Assembly: GCA_963978895.1 (NCBI GenBank)
Contig: OZ022238.1
Span: 36,877,270 to 36,941,269 of the forward strand
DNA: 64,000 nucleotides
Direction of reading: 5' to 3'
From: Erpobdella octoculata
Taxonomy: Eukaryota; Annelida; Clitellata; Hirudinida; Erpobdellidae
Shown: piece after piece, positions 16,255-28,081 of the stretch
Numbering within the stretch: position 1 is the first letter of the stretch
Layout: each line of letters opens with the position of its first letter
Position numbers and translations under genes: made by a program
The notes under the pieces: generated by a model
What the model was told of the DNA's origin: nothing
Seen by the model: the letters and a program-made list of their open reading frames with translations, nothing else
The model's database searches: none

Positions 16255-16930
16255 TTTAATTTTCTAAAGATTTAATTGATTTTATTTTATAATTCACTCA
16301 AATTTTGTCCAATAGATTTGAAAATTTAACAGAATGTAAAATCTGCCTCAGCAAATAAACCCACCAAACTGCAACTTGATTGTGAAAATCAAAATATAAG
16401 CTATTTTTGAATCAATATGGAATAAACAAATATTTGATTATAAATTTTTAAAATTTAAAATTTACTACTGTTTTTTTTATAGAAACCAAAAATTAATAGT
16501 TTGTTTTTCTATATACAATTATTAAATTTTAAAAATGTTTTAAAGTTTCAATTGATTTTATTTTATAATTCACTCAAATGTTGTTCAATCAATCTGAAAA
16601 TTTAACAAAATGTAAAGTCCGCAGCAACAAATAAACACACACAATTTTAACTTGATTGTAAAGATTGAAAATATAATTTTGAGTCAATTTGCAATAAACA
16701 AATATTTTATTAGAAATTTTTGAAATTAAAAATTAAATATTGTTTTTTTAAGCCAAAAATTAATGGTTTGTTTTTCTACACACAATTTTTAATTTTTTAA
16801 AATGTTCAACAGTTTTATTGATTTTATTCTATAGTTTAATTATATTTTTTCTAATCGATCTGAAAATTTAAGAAAATGCAAAGTCCGCAGCAAAAAATAA
16901 ACCCACCAAATTTCAACTTGATTGGATAAC
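16255..16930 (+). repeat. three tandem ~265-bp AT-rich units
   Basis: The block TTTTATTTTATAATTCACTC ... GCAAATAAACCCACCAAA ... AATTAATAGTTTGTTTTTCTA occurs three times with moderate divergence, starting at about 16268, 16550 and 16805. No coding capacity. Confidence 0.7.
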
Positions 16931-17229
16931 GGCAGTAATATTTTTGTTAACGAAAACGGAATAAAAACGAAATTTTTTATTGTATTAGTAAATAATTACG
17001 AAAAAAGAACTATAATTATTATTTGAAAAACGTAAATAGAATAAAAACTATATTTAAATGACACAAACTGAATAATAATAATAGCGAAAATTATTTTCTG
17101 AACGATAATAAAATAATAAAATTTAAATAATGCAAACTGAATAAAAACAAAAATTAATTTTTGAACGAAAATTATTGAATGTTGTGTACACAGATACTGG
17201 CATAGATAACCAATCTATATTATCTATAT
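16931..17229. other. A-rich ATAAAAACTA repeats
   Basis: Degenerate words such as GAATAAAAACGAAA and AATAAAAACTA follow GGATAACGGCAGTAATATT. A similar block with the same GGATAACGG word occurs at about 19430-19710, suggesting a shared repeat whose ends I cannot fix. Confidence 0.5.
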
Positions 17230-17560
17230 TATAGTAGCCCACGTCACTCACTCACTCACTCACCGATTCTGTCACGCTTACGTAATTAGTCGTATAGACG
17301 ATATCGATGTGCACGTAAGAATTTATTGCGCGCAGGCGTGTAATAAATGTTATTATGCAATTGTACCTATATACCATGGACTCCTAAATAAAAACTATTA
17401 TTTAGGAGTCCATGCTATAAACACTCTCAGTCCTAGAGATCAAAAGAAGTGGCGCAGTAATCGAAAAATATTATATAATGAGATTTTAAAAAATCTCAGA
17501 AGCAAGGACTACTTCTCAAAGATGGCGTCAATTCACAAGAAATGTTGTGTATACTGAAAT
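17230..17560 (+). repeat. interspersed repeat E, copy 1, with palindromic insertion
   Basis: GCAGGCGTGTAATAAA, TTATGCAATT and TCAGTCCTAGAGATCAAAAG match copy 2 at 18795-18935. Within it, 17370-17419 is a palindrome (22-bp arms, one mismatch, 6-bp loop) that is missing from copy 2. A TCACTCACTCACTCAC run precedes it. Confidence 0.65.
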
Positions 17561-17788
17561 TCTTTAATAAATAATTATTGCACTCTTTAATTTTTACATC
17601 CTTTGAATTTATATGAAATACGTTAGTAAATTGAAAATTTAATCACAATAAAAAATTTCATTAAATTTGCTTATATATAAAAAAATTTTTTTTAATGGTT
17701 ATCAAATGTCATTTTGTTTTTGTACATCTTAATTTTAAAACATCCGTCCTTGGGATGGGCAAAACCTTTGTCTGTATGTATGTATGTA

Positions 17789-18724
17789 GGGGAAAGTGGG
17801 GTAATATGGGGCCTCGGGTAATATGGGGTACCCACTTTTTTATTATAAGAACAGCGTTATAAGAATATTTAATTAGCGATCTATGGTCGTATTGGTTATG
17901 TAACTCTGCCGCATAGCCAATAAAGCAATTTTGTTTACGAGTTTACGTAATAGATTAGAGATCATTTTTTAACGTTTTCTGTTAAGTTCCATCAACTGTG
18001 TTTCTCTAGGCATAAAAAAGGGAAAAAGTAAGATATTTTCTAACAATTGTGAATTTCTATTTTTTTGGGATATACTTTAACAGTGTTTTTAATTATCAGC
18101 CGCTACAATGTTGATTTGCCAAAATTTTACAGATTTTATTTGTGGTATGGTTTTGGGTAATATGGGGTATCTGGGCTGGGGTAATATGGGGTACACCCCA
18201 TATTACCATATTCATGATTTCTTCACTTTTTACACGCATTTCTTCATTGATCTGTTACCTTTATTTTATTATGTCATTACTTTATACTGCTTTATTATCT
18301 TTTCAGATGCCACGTAATTATGCAAAACTTACAATACGGAGCCCAGAGTCAACATCTGCAGTGACCTTCATTTAATATTTTTAAAATGTTTTTATTACTT
18401 ATGTTATTGTTTTATTAATACAATATTGTTTTATAACAATTACTTGTGTTGTCCTTGTTATATTTAGGTTTAATAAAAGCTGGAACATATCTAACATTCA
18501 AGTACCCCATATTACCCCACCTCTAGTGGGTAATATGGGGTACTTGAATGCTACACTTTATTCAATTATTTTCTAAAAAATGAAATCATATTTGCTTAAA
18601 TGTTTCATTAACTCATAGTAATATGTCTGCTTGGTATACAGAGAAAAAAATTAAATTTCTGCCACTATAATATGGTTTAAATTATATATTTTTGCTAAGT
18701 ACCCCATAATACCCCACTTTCCCC
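17789..18724. mobile_element. 936-bp TIR element flanked by TA
   Basis: The left end GGGGAAAGTGGGGTAATA is mirrored by TACCCCACTTTCCCC at the right end, with TA immediately outside both ends. Extra GGGTAATATGGGGTA words are iterated near the left end and internally (about 17818, 18156, 18178, 18530), in both orientations. TA flanks and this size fit a Tc1/mariner-type MITE. No transposase frame is seen; a frame at 18108-18317 has no recognisable domain. Confidence 0.75.
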
Positions 18725-18794
18725 TATGTATGTTAACAATTTCGCATAACGCGGCGGTCGCGGTGGTCAGTATTGTCAGCAGTTGCTAAAATTA

Positions 18795-18935
18795 GGGCGC
18801 CCAGGCCGCCCAGGCGTGTAATAAAAGTTATTACGCAATTCTACACTGTCAGTCCTAAAAATCAAAAGAGGTGGCGCATGGAACCTTGCATAGTTACTAT
18901 GCAGGGTTCCATGGGTGACGGTACAATCGAAAAAT
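18795..18935 (+). repeat. interspersed repeat E, copy 2, with a different palindrome
   Basis: Matches copy 1 through GCGTGTAATAAA, CGCAATT and TCAGTCCTAAAAATCAAAAG. It carries 18877-18913, a palindrome with 18-bp arms (one mismatch) and a 1-bp loop, at a position where copy 1 has nothing. Confidence 0.65.
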
Positions 18936-20487
18936 AATTTTTGAAATGTATACCCATATCTTTCTTGTTATCATAAACGTTGTAATCATTGAAAATAATT
19001 ATGAGTTCTCTTGCATAAATGCTTGCTGGTCGAAAAAAAGTTCCGTGCAGGAGTTTTTTTGTTTACAGTTCCAGCACCAACAAATCTAAATTGGTCGCTG
19101 TTATTGCCCCGGCGGTTCGCCGTGGTTGCAATCGGTAAAATTGTTACTGTACCGGCAGTCCCGCCGTATGTCTACCTAAAATTAAACCCTAACCCTTTAA
19201 AAATTTTGTACATCTTTATTAATTAATCGAAAGATCAATTGGTTTTGCAAAACCGCCTGGACAACAGCACTTTTACCGCTTATTGCCCCGGCTGCCGGCG
19301 CCTACTGCTTGAGTAATAGTTATAACGTCTAAATGTAAGACAATGGATTTTCAAAATAAAGAATCTTCCTGTGTTACACAATTACTATTTTTCCATATAT
19401 ACACTGCATGAAATTTGATATAGTAAGAAAAATATTTATAGCATGAACTAAAATTGAACAAAAATCAAATAAAAACGAAAAATAAATTTATCTGAATAAA
19501 ATAAAAATAAAAACAAATTTTTTTTCAAGAACTATAATAAAATAAAAACTAAATTTAATTTTCTAGAGCTGAATATTAATAAAAACTAAAATTTCTTGAT
19601 GAACTAAAATAAAATAATACTAATAAATACAATTTAAGAATAAAATAAAAATAAAAACTAAAATTATTTACTGAACTAAAATTACACTGGATAACGGTAA
19701 TTTAATTTTTTTGAGTGATATCGGGTATCAACGGATGACCCAAGCAAGCAAGCAAGCAAACACAGTCAAGTTAATATAAAGGATTTAAAAAGCCAAATGC
19801 TTCATAAAAATAAAGTAATATTTGTGATACAATTTCAATGATGCACAAGCGTGTACTCGAAACAATGAGCAATAATACTCATCAAGATATTTGTGGCAAC
19901 ATATGTAGATCTTACGTGAAGCATGGGTGATTTTTGTTGTTGATTTTCGGCAAACACTACAAGCGCACGATGGGCAATTAAATCATATGCTGTTAAAATT
20001 CAACCACTGTTTAAAAAAACCTTATAAAAATTAAAAATACACAAGAAAATTAAAAATTAGCATAATTCGTAAAACTCACAAAGGTTTGAGTATCTGAGTA
20101 TTTGCTAAAAATTTGTGACGACAAAAAAGCAACAAGTGACCATTGGAAAATCATGTTTTTCCACAACTTTTGAAATATTTGTCCTAAACTGAAAAATACC
20201 ATTATTCACGTCTATCCCAATATAAAGGTGAACATGAGTGTATTTTTGGCGACCCAACCCATCCCACCACTTGCTCAACCCTACCCAACTGAAAAGTTAA
20301 ATTTGTTAACCCAAACCAACCCACTGCCATATCGAGCCGTAGTTAATATTATCGGGCATAGTTCTACCAATAATGACGAAAATAAAACATACCAGAGCAG
20401 TAATCACACTGAAAGTAACATAAAATAGAATAAAAATAAATAAAATTCAAACGTTACTGAGATTACCCCTAGCTGTCAGAATGTATT
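18936..20487. other. AT-rich region, no gene seen
   Basis: Contains a GC-richer patch (19060-19300, CCGGCGGTTCGCCG and similar), an A-rich ATAAAAACTAAA block (19430-19690) and a short CAAG run (about 19741-19759). One CCCTAACCCT word at 19187 is isolated and not a telomeric array. Confidence 0.5.
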
Positions 20488-20721
20488 ATGGAAGTTCAAC
20501 AGCCCCATTTAATTAGTTCCAGTTTTTCAACTTTGCGTGCAGACAGACTTGATCAAGCATTTGTGATTATACGACCGACTGAACCAAAATCTCTTTTAGA
20601 TTTGCTGAACTGGCCTGAGATGTATAGTACTCATCTGACAGAAGCGGATAGTCCTTGCTATTTTCTCGCCAGTAAGCCAGCGGTGAGTGGTGGTTTAATA
20701 ACTGGAAAAAAGCAAACTTGA
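20488..20721 (+). other. unrecognised short open frame
   Basis: An open frame of 77 codons of fairly non-repetitive composition (contains FVIIRPTEPKSLLDLLNWPE). I do not recognise the family and see neither splice partners nor a promoter. It may be mobile-element debris. Confidence 0.2.
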
Positions 20722-21599
20722 TTTATTGCATGCTGTCGAAGAAGATGCAGTGTTAGGTCAATGGCGTCACAAGGACCGGAGTCACCCCCTCACGAGTTAC
20801 CCCTTAGAACTCTATTAAAAGTCGATGACCGAGAGAAAAAGGTAAACCGTGCCAGGGCTATGGTGTGAGTGACCCCCAAAACATTTACCCTCTAATGGTA
20901 TGTACCGCATTTTTTCTTCATAAATAGCCCATGACAGGGGGAGGGAGAGGGGTAGTCGTACTTTATTTTTAGAATTGTTTCTAAAAAAAAATTAACTTCT
21001 CTAAAAATAGTTGATTGCCGATTAGGGAGTGTGCATGCTTTTTATTTAATGGAGGTAGAATATCGTTGAATACTCACGTATAATCCGACAAATTTACGAA
21101 ATAACTAAAGTAACACAACAGGGGATTTGGCTTATCTACGACTTTTTTGATGAATTGTTGTTACATTCTTGTGGGAGAAAATATTTAATGAGATTTAAAT
21201 AATTATTATACGCTCACTGGTTTATAACTACAAATAATTATTTACGTAATAAAATAATGTTGGTGATGGTTGCATTGATGTAATTGGTAGTGGTGGTGGT
21301 GGTTATGTCTATGTTAGTGCTGGCGGTGATGGTTGCATTGGTGGTTGTAGTGATGATGATGATGGCATTGGTGATGGCGGTGATGATGATAGCTTCTCAT
21401 TGAAACGGATAATTATATTTCTGTAACAGAACACTATATTAGTTTTTTTCGGCCAGCACAGCATAGCTGGTGTTGATGTTGGATCGGTTCCTGACTCGTT
21501 CTTTTATGAGGTTTTGACTTACCTGCATTTTTTAATTGACCAAGTTAAAATTCATAATTATAACTTCTAACTCATTTTATTATTTATTATTTATTATTA
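20722..21599. other. no gene; GGT/GAT-rich patch
   Basis: About 21240-21395 is a degenerate GGTGGTGATGGTTGCATTGG trinucleotide-like repeat. The rest contains CACCCCCTCACGAGTTACCCC-type words (CACCCCCTCAC, GAGTTACCCC) around 20783-20805 that may be element debris. Confidence 0.5.
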
Positions 21600-22790
21600 T
21601 TATTTAGTCCGTAGCCGGCGCTTGGGGAGGAGGATGTCCTCGAAGCCAATACGCTGCTGTCGGTGCCACGGGACCACGAACGTCTTCCACGAAAATTTTC
21701 CATTTCCTCGATCGGCTGCAACCCTTCTCGCCCCATCGGCGGTCAGTCGCTTCCTCTTGAGGTCCCCATCAATAATTTTCAGCCATGTTTTCTTTGGCGC
21801 CGAACGTTGGATGCGCCAGCCAGGCGGTCGCTCCCGCCAAAGTAAACTATTGGGAAGCCGTTTATCATCCATTCGGCAGACGTGCCCGAACCACCGTAGT
21901 CGCCGTTTTTGGATGTGTTCGTCGATCAGTGGTTGTCGATCACACCGTTCACGGATCGTCTCGTTTCGAATGCGGTCGCGGATGGAGACTCCCAGTATTC
22001 GCTTCAGGCATTGCATTTGGAATACTTCAAGTCTATTCACATCGGATTTAAACAATGTCCATGTCTCCGAGCCATATAGGAGGATCGGAAGAATCAATGT
22101 TCGGTAAAGACCAATTTTTGTCTTGATTTGGTCGAAATCCGGCCTGTTCCTCACGACACGATTGTTCACAATGTTTTTGTAGTCGTGACTGAATGATCTT
22201 CGTAAATACTTTCCCAACGATTGAAAGGAGACTAATGCCGCGGTAGTTTTTGCATTCTCGACTGTCTCCTTTCTTTAAAATGGGAACGACGATCGCTTTC
22301 TTCCACGCTGATGGTACGTACTCCGTGTCCCAGATGCATGTCAATAGGACGTGTAGACGTTGCAATAGAGTGTCACCACCAGCTTTGATCATCTCGGCTG
22401 TAATTTGATCGATGCTCGGCGCTTTTCCGTTCTTGAGCGATTTGACGGCCGCTTTCACTTCGGCGATTGTTGTTACGTCGACGGGAAATGGGATCTGCGG
22501 TTGATCGATTTGTGGCGGGTCCGCGGCTGGTCCTGCAGGCGGATCGTGGTTGTATAGTTCGTGGAAGAATTCCCGCCACCTCTGTAATCGATCGGAGGAC
22601 GAACTAACAAACTTTCCATCCGTTTTCCTGATGTTATCGTTGATCGATTTCGTTTTTCCGCCTAAACGTTATAGTGTCTGATACAATGTTCGATATTCAT
22701 GTCGTGATGCGGCTTCTTCCATTTCGGCTGCAACATCGTTCCAATACACCTCTCGCTCGATCTTCACTTTCCGCCTTACTCATTTTAACT
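21600..22790 (-). mobile_element. internally deleted LINE (RT fingers plus C-terminal domain)
   Basis: The minus strand reads, in order, a stretch upstream of the RT domain (WNDVAAEMEEAASRHEYRTL, then an in-frame TAA and GGKTKSINDNIRKTDGKFV), WREFFHELYNHDPP, the finger motif LKNGKAPSIDQITAEM, IVVPILKKGDSRECKNYRGI and EEQAGFRP. It then jumps in another frame to IGLYRTLILPILLYGSETW, RLEVFQMQCLKRILGVS, RRLRWFGHVCRM and a stop near 21605. The palm with the catalytic aspartates is missing at the jump near 22110-22140. It is therefore an inactive non-LTR retrotransposon; the clade is not assigned. Plus-strand frames across this region are shadows. Confidence 0.85.
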
Positions 22791-23496
22791 TGTAAAAAAA
22801 TTATATTTTAAATTTTGTTAACAAGAAAAGATATGAAACATTTTTTAAACAATGTAGTTCAGTTTTTAACAATCAATGGGCGTTTGTCTGCCTTGTACTT
22901 TTTTTTATTAAACCATTGTTTATATTGAAAATGTAGAAAATTTCAAATCTGCAAGTACAACTTCAACATTGAAATTGAGAAATTTGTTACAGAAATTTAT
23001 GATTTATTTGCATTGTAGACCTGACATTGAAGGTTTCAAATTGATTTGAAAATAACATATTCTTAATCAGAGGTGGATACAGACCCCCCTTTAGTTGTAA
23101 AAAAAAACTCAAATTGCTTAGCACTTTGCAGGCGTTACATCATCCGAAAGCCAAAGCGTGGCAATTTTCCTTATGGTTTGTTTATCTTGTATTTTTAGTA
23201 TGTTTTATCTGTTTATATTGATTTGAAATTACAACCCCATCTTAGAGTAAATAGACAAAGTTTGTTTTTAACAAAGTAATACTGTTTTACTTGTTTATGA
23301 CACTGTAATTTAAATTCTACAGAATGAATAAATACATGTCTTAAGTTTACTGATAATTTGCTGTAAAATTTGAAAAGTTATTTAGTAGTATCATATTAGA
23401 TATAATTATGTTTAAAATTATTACTCATCTACTATAGTTTGTGGGTTTACACAGATACGTTTTTACAGTCGATCTAATCATCCATTTAAGTTATAG
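22791..23496. other. no feature identified
   Basis: AT-rich; no coding frame or repeat end recognised. Confidence 0.5.
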
Positions 23497-24230
23497 GGTA
23501 AAGTGGGGTATTACCGCCACCCTTAAGGTTTTGGTTGATTTTTTTAGAAAATGCGTTGAAGATTGATTTTAAAAAGCACATCACTATACTCATCAATCTT
23601 TCCTACATCACATATATTTTATTTCAAAATTTATAAATAATTGTTTTTTGAGATATTGTCAATAACGTGTAAGCCTCTAGTGTAGGGTTTTTTGTCATTT
23701 GATGGGTATTGTTTTTAGTTGTGAATATAATAAAGAATAGCAAAAGAGTCGCTGCCAAAAGACAGATAGGACTGATGGCAATTATTGCTCATGAAGAGAT
23801 GTTAAGCTCAAAATGGATAGATGAAGATGATGTTGACATGTCGTGTGTATCGATTCCACAGGAAATTGATCAATCAACCACTATGTCCATTATAACAATT
23901 GAGGAACATTTGAATTTCCCATGGGAAGATGTTAGAAGTTAGAATATAAATTCTCAATTTGTTTATGAAGTTCAAGTGTTGTTATAGTCAATTTGAAATC
24001 TGTTACGCAAGACTAAAAACTGTATTAAAAATTTATTTGTAGAACTTTTAATATCTACGTACAATTCTATTTTTACCATAAAAACCAGCCGTATAAAATA
24101 TTTAATTATTTTTTGGGGGAGGAGCTAAAATTTATTTGACATAATTTTGTTAGGGAGTGACTGAAAGTTTGACAGTTGTTGACATGGGGGAGGGGGGTAA
24201 AACATTACCCAAAAATTGTTGACATAATTA
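23497..24230 (+). repeat. interspersed repeat F, copy 1
   Basis: Shares about 270 bp (about 23745-24010) with copy 2 at 27600-27870, including an open frame reading AAKRQIGLMAIIAHEEM and TTMSIITIEEHLNFPWE, interrupted in copy 2. Both then continue into AATTTTGTTAGGG, ACTGAAAGTTTGAC and GTTGACATGGGGGAGGGG. The left part starts near AGGGTAAAGTGGGGTATTAC. Probably a DNA-transposon relic; I do not recognise the protein. Confidence 0.6.
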
Positions 24231-24468
24231 AAACTGAAACCATATAGAAATTGAAATTATAGCTTTATCAGTAAACTGAAACTTGAAAAAATATTATTAG
24301 ATAAAAGTTTTCAAAACTGAAATGATTTTTTTTTACTTTAAAAATTTTAATAATATGACAAAGAAGTAACAGTGTCTTCCCCCGATTCTCCGATACCGCG
24401 TTTAGGCTGTACAGCATGCTACAAGGCTAACAAATAGTTAGTACTAAAATGTTCCGTTGTTAGGATAA

Positions 24469-24540
24469 CCGGGCATAATAATGGGCATGGGCGTAATAGG
24501 CTAAGGGTTCGATTCTCACGTAAATCCTACCAAGTTGTGA
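24469..24540 (+). other. tRNA-like relic, low support
   Basis: A 72-nt stretch ends in AATCCTACCA, opens with TAGGATA (which can pair with the end, one mismatch) and contains GGTTCGATTC at the T-loop position. The T-stem pairs poorly and no convincing D or anticodon arm forms. The CCA sequence is encoded in the DNA. It may be a tRNA-derived pseudogene or a SINE head, or chance. Confidence 0.2.
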
Positions 24541-25261
24541 TATCTAAGTTTGTTATTTGGCTGTTATTTAAATCTTGTCCAAAAAATTCTAGGTAACAAC
24601 AAAAATGTTTTTAATTACAAGTTTGCATACTCGTTATAATTTACTTTAAAAAAATAATTTTATTTATCCTCTTTTAGAGTCCTTCAAAACTTTTTTTAGC
24701 TTAAACTAAAATACGTCAAATATTTTAAAATTTCATCAAATAGCTTGTTCAGTTACTGGATTTGTACAATTATTCCATTCCACTTATGTTTTTATTATTC
24801 TGTTCAAGCCGAGAATCTGACGTTCTACGACTCGTTTCTTCTTTAGGAACCAATGAGGCGTTATTGCATCTCATTGATTATTAATTATCCGGGCACCTAT
24901 TGTAAAATAATATTTACATCATAAAAATACTTTTTTTAAAAACAACGTTTTTCTCGCACCCTAAAAAGTATAAAATAATATACCTATAAGAATGGCTGAA
25001 TTTTTGAATAACTTGGTCATATTATGGTAACATACTTTAAAACAGTTTCTAATTCATATACAATATAAAACGTTGAGCGCATTAATTTTTTCTAAATGTC
25101 TAAATAGATATACATTACACCCCATTCTCAATCCTCCCAAATGTACACAAAAAGTTATATATATAGTTTGATCAATGAATTACATTTATACTGTTTCCTA
25201 TAAAAGAGTATCTTGAACTATCTGAAATTGAAAATGATCATCTTCTTGCATTTTGAGGTCA

Positions 25262-25640
25262 AAAACATGGCAGATTCTTTTCAGATAAACTGCGGTACAA
25301 TACTGTAGAAATGGCAGCGATTGTTACTCGCTATGTTCCACTAATGACTGATGAACAAAACAAAGAATCATTTACGACCGCATTATACTGGCAGTTTTGG
25401 AAGGACAAGGTGGATTCTTTTTTTTTTTTTTGGATCCACCACGTGGAACTGAGAAAACATTTCTCATTTCTCTAATTCTTGCCAAATCACGATCAAATAA
25501 TGGCATAGCTTCGGCCGTTGCATCGTCTGGCATTGCAGCAACTTCGTTGAATGGAGGTAGAACAGCTCATTCAGCACTTAAGCTGCCACTGAATATTAAA
25601 AATAACCCAGATGAAATGTGCAACATAAACAAGTAAAGAT
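25262..25640 (+). pseudogene. Helitron/PIF1-type helicase relic
   Basis: Reads NTVEMAAIVTRYVPLMTDEQ, then IILAVLEGQGGFFF and, after a homopolymer T run, PPRGTEKTFLISLILAKSR, NGIASAVASSGIAATSLNGG and RTAHSALKLPLNI. This is the N-terminal part of a PIF1-like helicase as found in Helitrons. The P-loop normally reads GGTGKT; here two glycines are replaced (RGTEKT), and the T tract (about 25417-25431) marks a slippage-prone spot. The frame ends at 25634. Neither Rep domain nor Helitron 3' hairpin was identified nearby. A dead fragment; assignment is by motif recognition. Confidence 0.75.
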
Positions 25641-25904
25641 GAAAAATAAATGTTAAAAAATGCTTTTATATGCCTCTAAGCAAATTACATGTTTAGATTA
25701 GTAAACGCTATTGCAAACTCGGACTTAGATGCGAAATATCGATCGCCAGAGCTTTGTGGCCGGTTGTCAAACAATTTTATTAGTCGGTAGATGGCAGTAA
25801 TTAATTTGATTTGAATAATTTTAATTGATTCAAGGCCTAATTCATGTCGGAAACATTAAATTCGTGTATTGTCATCCAGAATAAAGCTTTCTTGAAAGTT
25901 TTAG

Positions 25905-26008
25905 AGCTCTAGGTGGTCGAAAAGTGAGAAACCGACCGGGAATGTGAGAGCAAGCGGGGAAGGAAACAGGAGCGTAAGAGAAAAACGATAGAAAAACCTC
26001 TCCTGAAA
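25905..26008 (-). repeat. interspersed repeat A, partial inverted copy
   Basis: The reverse complement gives GAGGTTTTTCTATCGTTTTT, CTCCTGTTTCCTTCCCCGC and TTCCCGGTCGGTTTC, the head-proximal body of repeat A. Both termini are missing. Confidence 0.65.
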
Positions 26009-26337
26009 AAATCTCACTGCCTAAAATCATAGTAGTAATAGATTTGTACGACTTTGCCTTGAACAGTTCCAGTTTGGAGGTTAACACGTGGAAGAGTCTC
26101 GTTTTGTCACTCCCACAAAAACGTCTACTAAGGGACATGAAAAAGCTATTATTATCTCAAAAATATAATATTTTGCCATCTGTGATAAGTGATATTTTCT
26201 TCCGTCTGACTCAGACGATCCTAGTATTTAATGCAGCTTAAAAATCATTTTCAGTTTTAAAGTGTCTGATGACCTAACTCCGCAACACGATGGAAAATAG
26301 AGGTGTCTGGTGTCTTGCGTTGCTATTGCTCTAGAGA

Positions 26338-26480
26338 AAAAAAAACAAAAGAAAGTGAAAAAAAAAAGAGGGAGAAAAAGGAAAAAGAGGGAGAAAAGGG
26401 AAAAAAGGGAGAAAAAGAAAAAATAAAAAAGGGGAAAAAATAAAAAAGAGGGAGAAAAAGAAAAAGAGAGTAAATAAAAA
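26338..26480. repeat. purine tract (GGGAGAAAAAG)n
   Basis: Strand-asymmetric purine run with GAGGGAGAAAAAGAAAAA-like units. Confidence 0.8.
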
Positions 26481-26659
26481 TGTATAAATTTAATTCCGTT
26501 TGTTTAGTTTTACTGAATTAAAGATATTCAAGATGTCTTACAACGTGCAGCATAACGTCAGTAATCAAAAATTAAAAAAATTAAAAATTTCGGCCCCCCA
26601 AGACGAAATTTCTAGATCCTCTGCTGGCTGCCACAGTCAGTTCCAAGTTGTGAAATTGT

Positions 26660-26860
26660 TTATAATAGCTCTAGAAAAATCCGTGTTGGCTGAGCTGGAG
26701 CTTTGAGTAGAACTTAATATCATCAGTTAACAGTTAAAAGAAACTTGATTGTCCATGATGCTGTGCGTCATTAATGTAAGCCATAAAAATGGTGGGTCCC
26801 TATACACTACTTTGAGGGACACTGCTTGTAACATTATGTAACTGGGAATGGGAAAGCTCC
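26660..26860 (-). mobile_element. LINE reverse-transcriptase palm relic
   Basis: The minus strand reads NVTSSVPQSSV, stop, GPTIFMAYINDAQ, then LLTDDIKFYSKL. These align by eye with the RT motif normally reading SGVPQGSVLGP..F..YIND and with the catalytic box normally reading F-A-D-D. In-frame stops show it is dead. Too short to classify. Confidence 0.6.
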
Positions 26861-27596
26861 GGAAAGGCCGGAAAGCATCCCATTGGTACTAGACGCACTG
26901 CATACAGTTACACAGAAAGTCAGTTATCAAAGCAAACAGACTGTCGCTATCCCACATAGTGAGCATAAATAAATATTTTAACTATACCACTTTGTTCAAC
27001 CTCTCGTGGTTGCGGGTCTGGGGACTTCCTTCAATTATGTCAACGAAATAGGGGAGGGGATTTGAAGAAGTTTGACAATTGTTGACATGGGGGAGGGGGG
27101 AATTCAAGATAAATTGACGTCAACAATGTATTTTTTACAAAAGTTTAATAAATCCAAAAATAGAAAAGTAATAAATGAATTGCATGCCAGTCAGTCAATT
27201 AGAATCTACCTACCCCCAAAAAACATTCGAAATACGACAAAGTTTACGATAATCCTAAACTGTGTCTACTTAAAACTTAACTATAAATTAAATAAATAAA
27301 ACTGATTGACCTAAACTAAAATTGTAAACTAAAACCGTAAGATCCCAAACTTTTAAACTATTGTATTCAGTCTTTGAAGTTTGACAACATGCTACCTCGA
27401 TCGGCAAAGGCATTCAAAATTCTTCCATATGATCTGTACTGTCTTTCCATTCAGTTGTCGGTTTGAACGGATTTGCAAAATTTGTTACCTCTATGTTGCT
27501 TCACAAGTCATGTTGAAGAAGATGTTCAACAGCATCGACAATTCGAATGCGATCTTAAGGCTAGGCACCACATGCTCCTCCGTCGCAAAGAATTAG

Positions 27597-28080
27597 ACCA
27601 AGGCGAGTCGCTGCCAAAAAACAGATAGAACTGATGGTCATTATTGCGCCTGGAGAGATGTTAAGCACAGAATGATTAGATGAAGATGATGTTGACTTGT
27701 CGTGTATATCGATTCCACAGGAAATTTATCAATCAACCACTATGCCCATTATAACAATTGAGGAACATTTGAATTCCCCATGGGAAAATGTTAGAAGCTA
27801 GAATTTAAATTCTCAATTTGTTCATGAAGTTCAAGTGTTGTGATAGTCCATTAGAAATCTGTTACGCAAGACAAAAAAAACTTTATTACAAATTTATTTG
27901 TAGAACTTTTAATATCTACGTACAGTTCTATTTTTAGCATAAAAGCCAGCCGTATAAAATATTGTTAGTTATTTGTTGTTGTTTTTTTGGGGGGGGGGAT
28001 AAAAATGTTTTGACATAATTTTGTTAGGGGATGACTGAAAGTTTGACCGTTGTTGACAAGGGGGAGGGGAGGGGTAACAA
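27597..28080 (+). repeat. interspersed repeat F, copy 2 (interrupted)
   Basis: Matches copy 1 (23745-24200) including the GGGGGAGGGG right part, with more stops in the shared frame. It is interrupted at about 28080 by repeat B; beyond repeat B the expected TGTTGACATAATTAAA resumes at about 29356. Confidence 0.65.
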
Positions 28081-28081
28081 C

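Noticed and set aside
19186..19196. CCCTAACCC telomere-like word
   Set aside because: A single occurrence; no array.
21622..22107. 161-codon plus-strand frame
   Set aside because: Antisense shadow of the LINE whose recognisable motifs are on the minus strand.
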